Assembly: GCA_036925085.1 (NCBI GenBank)
Contig: JAUPFP010000018.1
Location: 883,001 to 947,000 of the forward strand
Direction of reading: 5' to 3'
DNA length: 64,000 bases
Source: Brachycybe producta
Taxonomy: Eukaryota; Arthropoda; Diplopoda; Playtdesmida; Andrognathidae
Positions 56,416 through 64,000 of the stretch are shown here, one piece after another (the stretch's first letter is position 1; each line of letters starts with the position of its first letter). Made by a program: the position numbers and the translations under genes. The notes below the pieces were generated by a model that did no database searches, was not told where the DNA came from, and was given only the letters and a program-made list of their open reading frames with translations.

Positions 56416-57172
56416 CACTATCTGAAATTATAGTTTCATAATATTGCCCTGGTACTTTACAGTAAATGTTTGTAAAGGTGGGCCCAGACTACTCGTGTTC
56501 GTACTCGGACTTGTGCACAGGCTGCTTGCGGAGTATTTTTTTGTAATTGTAATTGACTTGCACGACTTGGGCTCGTGCTTTGGTCAACTGAGGGTTGGGA
56601 GTTCAGTTACTCGATGCGGATCCGATGAGTGACGACGAAGTCTTAATTATCAGTGCAAGTTTTATTATCATGCACTCATTGTTTCGAGAAACGACACGAG
56701 TAATGCGAGTCAACTAAACTGTGCTCGTCCCCATTCAATGACCTGTGAGTCATGACGAGCACCTCTTTCATGTACTTACAAAAAGCGGAGCCACATGAGC
56801 CTCTGGCCTGCGTTACTCATTCTACTTGTATCGCCGCTGGCGAGTCCGTCTACATTACTCGGGCTTCTCGAAGAGCCACCTCGCCGAGCCCAAGTACGAT
56901 TACGATCACAAATACTTTGCATTACTGTTCCATATACAATTACACTGTATACATAATAAATAAGTCCACAAATGTAATTGTTTGATTAAAACCACTTTGC
57001 ATTTTGGCATCACTACGAACACTGCCTTTTACTTGGATTAACATTCTTCATCATTGCAGTTAGATAGTTACCGGTACTTTAATCTGTTTTTGTAAGTATT
57101 TTTTAAAGTTACTACTTGTGTTACTTTTGCAAGCTCAGATTTAACTTTTTCTGCATTTTTTAGTGAAGAGCC

Positions 57173-57228
57173 TGGTTAGAGGCTAGAATTCAGAAGTTAG
57201 TATGACCTCTGAATTCTAGCTTCTAACA
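57173..57228. repeat. Small inverted repeat (GTTAGAGGCTAGAATTCAGA)
   Basis: Arms GGTTAGAGGCTAGAATTCAG and CTGAATTCTAGCTTCTAAC are inverse with one or two mismatches and a loop of about 12 bases. The core also occurs in the element at 16009-16118. Confidence 0.7.
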
Positions 57229-57279
57229 TAGCCTTTATCTAGACTAGAAAGTTAGCAGAACATAAAAGGTAACCAATAT

Positions 57280-57299
57280 ACTACTACTACCACTACTAT

Positions 57300-57334
<35 letters not shown>

Positions 57335-57356
57335 ATAATAATAATAATAATAATAA
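57280..57356. repeat. TAC and TAA triplet microsatellite
   Basis: An interrupted run of CTA/TAC triplets to about 57331 passes directly into AAT triplets. Confidence 0.95.
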
Positions 57357-57766
57357 ATGAAATCAATGGGCCAGTCTTTGCACATTTTACGAAAATATCT
57401 CATCATTGTGCAATTACATAAATTGCAAGTGTAAACTAATACCAACTAATCCTAGACTAACAATTGTAAACCATAAAGATTAAATGTATCTTAAAATGGA
57501 ATTACATAAAAGGCAAGTCATCACAATAGATAATGTGAAGAAGCAGAAAAACTAAAAGCTACACATGAATTTTAAAATGTGCACAAACATGGTGCAAATA
57601 CTCGAGTAATAATTTTATAAACTCATCATACAGAACACATTGCATTACGATAGTTCCATAATGCATCACACCAATCATGTATATACTGTGTTATAAATTA
57701 CAATACATATGACAACACAAGAATCGGTCCACGTTCACAAATCCCTATTGCACAACCACCAAAATG

Positions 57767-57773
57767 TATAAAA
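57767..57773 (+). promoter_or_regulatory. TATA box of transporter B
   Basis: TATAAAA followed by CCAATAG lies 94 bases before the start codon at 57867, a spacing that allows a transcription start near 57800 and a leader of about 70 bases. Confidence 0.5.
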
Positions 57774-57866
57774 CCAATAGACACAGTTCAATACAGTAAA
57801 CAGATTAGATTTACAGACCACTGGGACAGTTTCGTGATTGCTAGTCATTTTTCACTTTCACTTTGA

Positions 57867-60800
57867 ATGTCTCCAAAAATGACGAAACAAATCAACATCT
57901 CTAATGATTCTAAAGAGGACAACAATAACACCGCCACCAAAGAAAGGAACCACAACACCAATCGAGACATTGATGGAGGATGGGCATGGATTGTCTTATT
58001 CACTAGCTTCATTGCTGCAATTCTTAGTGCTGGACAATTTTTTAACTCTGGCTTATATTTTTACATTTTTCTTAATGCGTTCGGAGAGTCTCGCAGTAAA
58101 ACAATGTGGATCACAGCCTCACAAAGTGCTGCCAGTGGCCTGTCAGGTAAACGTCTCAATCGAAATTCTTAAAAACTTTTTTTTGGAAAACAAGTAGAAA
58201 ATCTGTCATTCTACAGACTTACTAGTCAATATACATTATCACGACTGACTTCTATCATTGACACCCATACAGAATCCATTTAGAATTAATAAGGCACAGC
58301 ATAGTTTAGCAATTTCACAGCCTAATCCTCTTGCTAGATGAATTAAATTCAAAATGACTAGCAAATCATAGAGCTGAGCAAAAGCTTATCATTCTTGAAC
58401 GTTCACTAGCTGCAGAAAATGGCGCACTTATAAAGCATCCTTACTAGAAATCCCAAAGTAAGTAAATATGGCCATCAAAAACATCCATGGCTTTCCAAAT
58501 GTCTTAAAGACTACATAATTCACTTATTGTAGATAATTCTGTATTAGACCAATTCAAATTAAGGATGACATCTGAACTTTGTCTAGCTGATAAACATTTA
58601 TGATTGGAAATCACCCTCAATGCTATATGAGTATTGGGTTGATTACAGGAGTTGAATTGAATTGATTAAATTCTTACAATTTTAGGAAAAATGTACCACC
58701 AACACATTGTGTAATAATTGAATAACTGATCTTTCCACTAAAATGGTAACATACTCACAAACTATTCAAATTACATACAGGAATCGTTGCAAGCAACCTA
58801 ATAATTACACAAGGACATCGAAAGACTATGATCATGGGTTCCATCATCATGGGTACAAGCTACGGCATGGCTTTCTTTGCTAATTCAGTTCCATATGCAA
58901 TAGTTTGCTTTACCTCAGCAGGTGAGACTGATTAATGTTTTGGCTATAAATATACCCTGATTAAGTGAGAAACCGAAATTTAGAAATTCGTGACAGCAAA
59001 ATGAGATCCAATTGTCATCTTTCATTGTGTCATTTGCTCACTTTAGTTTATATTTTTAGCCAGAATATACTGTAAATAATAAAAATAATTTTACATGTAT
59101 AAAGTGAATGTGAACATGTTTTTAGGAGCAGCAGTAAGCTAATTTTAAAGTGTTGATCACTTTTTAAACTCTGCTGGTTTTTCAGAAGCAAAATCAGGAA
59201 ATACTTGAAAGTGTTTTAGAAACTAGAAGGATAGCTCAATCATTTATTCATCATTTCATGTTACAACTACTCATATACACACTTTTATTTTAAAGAAAGT
59301 GTTTTCTCGTGTATTAAGTTGTTTTAAAAGTGTAAACAACCCCGAAAACCTAGTCAGTCTATTTTTCAGAAGCAAATTGGAAGCTTGAAAGAATTTTAGA
59401 AACTAAAAGAGTCGCTCAATTACTTAAATGTGCTTTCACGTTGATGCTTTTTTTGTTAAAAAAAATGAGCTTCTTATCTGAGTTTGAAAATGACCCAAGT
59501 TTGATATTGCAGATGATATTTTAATTTTTATCGAGAAAAAGTTAATTTTGAAAAAAAAAAAAAGATTTAAATAATTCAGCTACTAATCTAGTTTCTAACA
59601 CACTTTCAATTCCTCCATAATGTTGATCTTAAAACACACCATAACCAGAGTTTGAAAATGAGCTGTTTCTAAACATTGAAGAAAAAAATAAAATTTTAAA
59701 AGTTGCTTCTGAAATCAAGTTTACAGTTGTTTTATCTGGCTAAGCAGAAATGTGCTAGCAAATTTACTTGTAATCATAATAATCATTTATTACTAATACT
59801 TGTTAAGGTGTGGGCAGTTCATTTCTTTTCATCAGTAACGTCACATCAGCTGGATTGTATTTCAAAAAGAAACTTAGCATTGCAACTGGAATAGTTTTGG
59901 CCGGAGCCGGTCTTGGCACAACAATAATCGGACTCGAGATCGAGTGGTCAGTCAGTACATTTGGATGGCGAGGAGCAATGTTGATACAATCTGCACTCAT
60001 TTTTCAAATATGTGTTTGTGCAGCAATGCTCTACGACATAACTCCTTCAACGAAACATAAATCTTCAAAAGACTTAAAACCCTCCTCACTTGAAAGTGAA
60101 AACAAATTAAATACAATTACTATAAGTAATAATACAGATGGCAAACATTTAAATGACAGCAAATCTCAGACAACTAGGTTCCCATTCCTCTTTGACATAA
60201 GATTCTGGACTCAAATAATGGGATTCACATTTTACTTTGCCAGTGCCGTGATTGTCTTTCAAGTACTCAAAGATTTTGTAGTGAGCAATAACTTCAGCTT
60301 TCAGTATAGTCTCGTAATGGTCTGTAATGGTGTTGGCAATTGTGTTGGAAGATTTTGTGGCGGCATCTTGGCATCTCTTATCACACCAACATTACTTGGA
60401 AGTGTTGTCACTATTTTGTGTGGTTTATCCATTAGCATGCTGCTGTTCACCTCCTTTGATTGGATTGTATTACTTGGCATCATGTTATTTGGATTCACCA
60501 ATGGGCTGCAAGGTGCCCCACACACATTAAGTTGGGTATCGTTGTTTGGCCAGGAACTTATGGCCGTCGTGTTTGGCTTTAGTTGGGTTTCTGGTGTCAT
60601 TCCAACTCTGGTGATGTCACCATTAGCAGGTTAGTAGTAAACTTAAGTGTCACAAAGCTAATTTTATGAAAAGCTGAATTTCGAACTAGTTATTCTGCCT
60701 TTCAGCAATAAGAAACTAAAAAGAACACTTGCTGAATCATTTAATTGCATTTTCAGAGTTGATATCTTTCAAATAATATTTTCATAAACAAAAATTAAAA

Positions 60801-61241
60801 CATTTGTCTGCTTAAAGTTGGGTCTATTACACATTGCCACACAAAAAATTATTTTAAGATATAAAGATGAAAATACTCTTAAGTGATTGACCTGCCCTTC
60901 TACGAGGCTCGTAGTTTCCGAGAAACACTTTCAAAGCGATCACTTTATTTTGCTCCTGAAAAACAGAATAATCACAGTTCGACAATACATTTTAAAATCA
61001 CCTTAACCAATGAATTCACCATGATTCAGTATTTTTTTTATTTCCATTTGTTCTTTTAGGTTATATTGTAGATGAAACAGGATCTTTTACGCCAGTGATC
61101 CTATTAGCCTCCGCTAGTATGCTCATAAGTGGAATGATGTTTTTTCTAACACACACCATTCATAAAAAGAAATTAGGGATTCACACTTTTGATCATAGCA
61201 CCAACTTATCGGAAGTTGCTACTATTCATTTTATACATTAA
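57867..61241 (+). CDS. SLC16-type monocarboxylate transporter B
   Basis: It is a paralogue of transporter A in tandem and the same orientation. Coding exons 57867-58146, 58781-58921, 59808-60629 and 61060-61241 give 474 residues. The helix-1 signature is intact (IDGGWAWIVLFTSF) and the helix-5 signature reads LYFKKKLSIATGIVLAGAG. About twelve membrane helices are visible, with a hydrophilic central loop (KHKSSKDLKPSSLESENK). The cytosolic N terminus is rich in asparagine and threonine (NNNTATKERNHNTN). The three introns are phase 1 and occupy the same positions as in A. Introns 2 and 3 contain element A copies. The second and fourth exons are short, as in A. The transported substrate is unknown. 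Confidence 0.9.
59110..59690. mobile_element. Element A copies 16a and 16b in tandem
   Basis: In transporter B intron 2, two left arms occur in succession (GTGTTTTAGAAACTAGAAGG near 59210 and AATTTTAGAAACTAAAAGAG near 59393), followed by a single right arm (CTAGTTTCTAACACACTTTC near 59588). This suggests a tandem or partially deleted pair. Confidence 0.75.
60645..61015. mobile_element. Element A copy 17
   Basis: In transporter B intron 3, the copy runs from AATTTTATGAAAAGCTGAAT through GATATCTTTCAAATAATAT and CTGCTTAAAGTTGGGTC to the right end AAAATCACCTTAA. The right-hand signature is changed by a short GAGGCTCGTAG insertion. Confidence 0.75.
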
Positions 61242-61904
61242 AACATCTACACGCTTTTTTTGACCTCCATTGCTCTAAAGAGCAATGGAGGTATATAGGA
61301 TCATGCAAGAAAAGGGGAAAAAAAGGATGTCTGTGTGTCCGGAACCCGATTTAGTTCCTCGAACAACTCAAGAACGGAATGAGATAAAGACATGCAGTAT
61401 TTTTTATTTGATTCCGTGGGTCAATATGAAGCTCCTGACAAAAAATTAGAAAATTTTACCCAGGGGTTATTTTTTTTATGAATTTTTTAGAAACAAATTT
61501 TGAGTTTTTGGTCATAATTTTTAGTGGGTCGAACAACTCGAAAACGGGGCCACCTACAATAAAATGTCATGAGACTTAAAATGATGTAAACATTCTGACG
61601 ATGAAACTGGAAAAAAATTGGAATTTTAGAGCGATTCGATATATAAAATTTCGATTTTTTAAAAACGTAATTTTTTTTTCAAAAAATCGAGATTCTTCCT
61701 CTTTCCAGTTGTAGCATTCGAAAGGGGGGACTTTTCTATTATTTAGGAGGGGTGTTCCTTTTTATGTTCTGTTATTATTTTTGTATATTAGAATACATGT
61801 GACGTATTTTCATTTTAAACCCATATCATTACAAATGAACGACGCATGCGCATCACATGTAACTATGTCATGTACATGAGTACATACATGTGTGATTATC
61901 TATA

Positions 61905-62217
61905 TACATATGCGCACACGTGTGTACATGTGCGTACACATGCGCACACGTGTGTACATGTGCGTACACATGCGCACACGTGTGTACATGTGCGTACACA
62001 TGCGCACACGTGTGTACATGTGCGTACACATGCGCACACGTGTACATGTGCGTACACATGCGCACACGTGTGTACATGTGCGTACACATGCGCACACGCG
62101 TGTACATGTGCGTACACATGCGCACACGCGTGTACATGTGCGTACACATGCGCACAAGTGTGTACATGTGCGTACACGTGAGCACAAGTGTGTACATGTG
62201 CGTACACATGCGCACAA
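61905..62217. repeat. 30-bp self-complementary minisatellite
   Basis: About ten tandem units alternate CACACGTGTGTACATGTG and CGTACACATGCG. The unit is almost its own reverse complement and is a strict purine-pyrimidine alternation. Because 30 is a multiple of three and no stop word occurs, all six frames stay open across it; these frames are not genes. Confidence 0.97.
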
Positions 62218-62663
62218 TGAAAAAAAGTTGGTTATTTGATATATGAAAGCATATATTAAAGCAATGGAGGTCTATAGGGTTCCTTGAATCCCTTGTTTAC
62301 TACGTAATATTGTCGTTTCTGTACATTGTTAGCAACGCAGTTAAATGTTTCAATCATTAAAATTGTTTTTTTTAAATGTGAACTGAATAATCTAGATTTT
62401 CTGAAATACTAATTATAATTTTTGTACAACAATAAATATAATTATTTATTATAAATAAGATAATAATTTGAGATTGTTTATACAGGGATGTTTTGTAACT
62501 TTGGTGAGCATAGTCATTTTTACGGTCCTCTAGCTCTCAAACTGAAACAGCTAATAGTGAAGACGCAAAACACTCGTACGTTATTTTTTTCCAGACATTT
62601 GTTTTACTACATTTACACGTACGTAAGATGCACTATGTAGAAATATGTTGTAGAGCAACAAGA

Positions 62664-63391
62664 CACTCATACCTCGTTTCCACTACCAAAATTAATTTCA
62701 GTTACATAACCAAGGGAATAGTTAACTCGGCACTCAGAGCACGCCACTTACTTGTCTCGGAAAAGTAGAGAGAGGGAAAAGAGTAGCAACCATTGTGTGT
62801 CTCGGAAAAAAAGTCTCCGACACAAGTGCTCGTAGACAGGCGATCCACCGTGGATTGTGACGAGTACCACCGTGAATCTGCGCAAAAGGTGGACACCTGT
62901 GTTTTTATGGCACCTCTGATCCAAGGGTTTTCACCAGCGTGGATCACGGGATACCACGGCGACGATGGTCGAACCGAAAAAGCATCACTGCAGCTGAGTT
63001 AACTTAATTGTTCAGAAATTCAACTATGTTAATGTAACCACATTTGTTTCCACTAGCAAATTAACGGTGGTTAAGTTTTTAACTGCAGTCAGGGCCGTCT
63101 TAGGGCATGTCGGGGCCCTTGGGCACACAAGAATTGGGGGCCCCGTTGGATAGTAAAAATTAGAAAAAATTTAAAAATCTGATCTGGTGTCCGATTAACA
63201 TTTCAATTTAGAAATGTTGACGGTAATTCTTAGTAGGTATCTACCTAAAAATAGAAAAAAATTTGAGCGAATATATCGGCCTTTCGGGGCCCCCGTGAGG
63301 TCGGGGGCCCTGGGCACGGGCCCCGTGTGCCCTTATAGTAAAGACGGTACTGACTGCAGTTCATTTTTGTAGTGAAAACGAGGTATCAGTG
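62664..63391. mobile_element. Inverted-repeat element containing a hAT MITE
   Basis: The left end CACTCATACCTCGTTTCCACT and the complement of the right end CACTGATACCTCGTTTTCAC are inverted over about 30 bp. The interior is GC-richer than its surroundings. The 263-bp hAT MITE at 63090 lies near its right end. Confidence 0.75.
63090..63352. mobile_element. hAT MITE with perfect 8-bp target duplication
   Basis: The left end CAGGGCCGTCTTA and the complement of the right end, CAGTACCGTCTTT, are inverted. Target duplications ACTGCAGT at 63082-63089 and 63353-63360 are identical. The interior has many GGGGCCC blocks and no transposase. Confidence 0.9.
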
Positions 63392-64000
63392 TTGGGAAGT
63401 AATCTGCCAAAAGTAATGAATCTTTATAATTAAATTACTTTTTCCATTAATTAGTAATTCACCACAATACTTTTTAAAGCATGTAATTTGTACTTGTAAT
63501 TATTTTTTTGTTAGAAATCTAATTACTTTCTAATTGCTTTTCAATTACTTTTTGTTTTTGTTTTCTTCTAAAATGACTGATAGAGTCAACGATTATTTGC
63601 ATCACTCAAAGATATGATTTGGATTTCTCTGAAGTTAAGGAACTTTGTCTGCCCAATACCATTGTTTTAACAACCTGCATATCAATGCCTAGCCTAGGCT
63701 GGATAGCACAGGAATCATAGATTTTTCAATCGAATCATAGTTATAGTTAAAGTAATTAACTAAGTCACAATTACTTGCTGAACATGCTTTTCCGATTCTA
63801 AACACTTGGTTCAATATAATATAAATACATACTCTCTGTTCCCAGCACTCATCCAAATTCCAATGGCTATAATCCACAAATTTTCAAAAACTGTCGACGA
63901 CTGAGCATCATAAGATAACGATACATCAAGCACTTTTCGCCAAAGACTTCAACGAAATTACTTAATTACTTTTTCAAGCTCCAAACCTGTAAATGAAATT

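Larger units (their letters stand above)
56416..57766. other. Spacer between the two transporter genes
   Basis: It holds GC-richer CTCGTGTTCGTACTCGG-type sequence at 56.5-56.9 kb that looks like a worn repeat, a small hairpin at 57173-57228 and a triplet microsatellite. I see no coding exon. Confidence 0.55.
61242..64000. other. Gene-free interval downstream of transporter B
   Basis: It contains a perfect CCTCCATTGCTCT palindrome at 61266-61293, AT-rich sequence with TTTTTTAAAAACG-type words, the 30-bp minisatellite and a nested pair of inverted-repeat elements (62.66-63.39 kb). The sequence AAGCAATGGAGGTCTATAGG at 62260 echoes the 61280 palindrome, so the two may bound one larger repeat of about 1 kb. 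Confidence 0.55.

Noticed and set aside
61846..62246. Six overlapping open frames of 103-115 codons with Cys/His/Thr repeats
   Set aside because: They are produced by a 30-bp self-complementary tandem repeat without stop words; composition is simple and every frame is open.

Overview
The window is a piece of an AT-rich, intron-rich metazoan nuclear genome. Six protein-coding genes can be reconstructed exon by exon, all with short exons and GT-AG introns. They are NUB1, DAP1, CCDC103, CWC25, an MPP2/PALS2-type MAGUK and a tandem pair of SLC16-type monocarboxylate transporter paralogues. The gene set (ciliary CCDC103, a polarity MAGUK, NEDD8-regulating NUB1) fits an invertebrate animal with motile cilia. 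The compact introns, the many foldback and hAT-like elements and the TGACGTCA-rich promoters would suit a marine invertebrate such as a tunicate, but the species cannot be named from sequence alone.

Layout. 1-867 is a TTTTTAA-type minisatellite with a 468-bp higher-order period. 0.9-8.4 kb has no gene and carries repeats, including a tRNA-derived SINE. NUB1 runs on the minus strand from 15.8 to 8.45 kb (15 coding exons) and is head-to-head with DAP1 (plus, 16.97-17.78 kb). CCDC103 (minus, 22.91-21.73 kb) is head-to-head with CWC25 (plus, 23.47-25.76 kb). 25.8-30.4 kb has no gene apart from a deleted mariner. The MAGUK gene occupies about 30.45-43.8 kb on the minus strand. 43.8-53.3 kb has no recognisable gene but holds a cluster of five TGACGTCA sites, a nested pile of transposons and a long near-perfect hairpin. 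The two transporters lie at 53.40-56.42 and 57.87-61.24 kb, plus strand. The rest holds a self-complementary 30-bp minisatellite and a nested pair of inverted-repeat elements.

How the genes relate. No operon-like functional grouping is evident: proteasome targeting (NUB1), autophagy/cell death (DAP1), dynein-arm assembly (CCDC103), splicing (CWC25), cell polarity (MAGUK) and transport (MCTs) are neighbours without a shared pathway. The real structure is two head-to-head gene pairs, each with TGACGTCA (CRE/ATF-type) palindromes in the shared promoter, and one local duplication (the MCT pair, same intron positions and phases).

The dominant unexplained feature is an interspersed, near-palindromic element (called element A here) with about 17 recognisable copies plus two of a related subfamily. 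It sits in introns and intergenic DNA and is repeatedly used as a landing site by other inverted-repeat elements. I found no CRISPR array, rRNA gene or functional tRNA gene, and no evidence for an undescribed multi-gene system; the novelty here is in the repeat architecture. All coordinates and matches were read by eye, with family assignments from remembered homologues, so exon boundaries should be treated as careful predictions.
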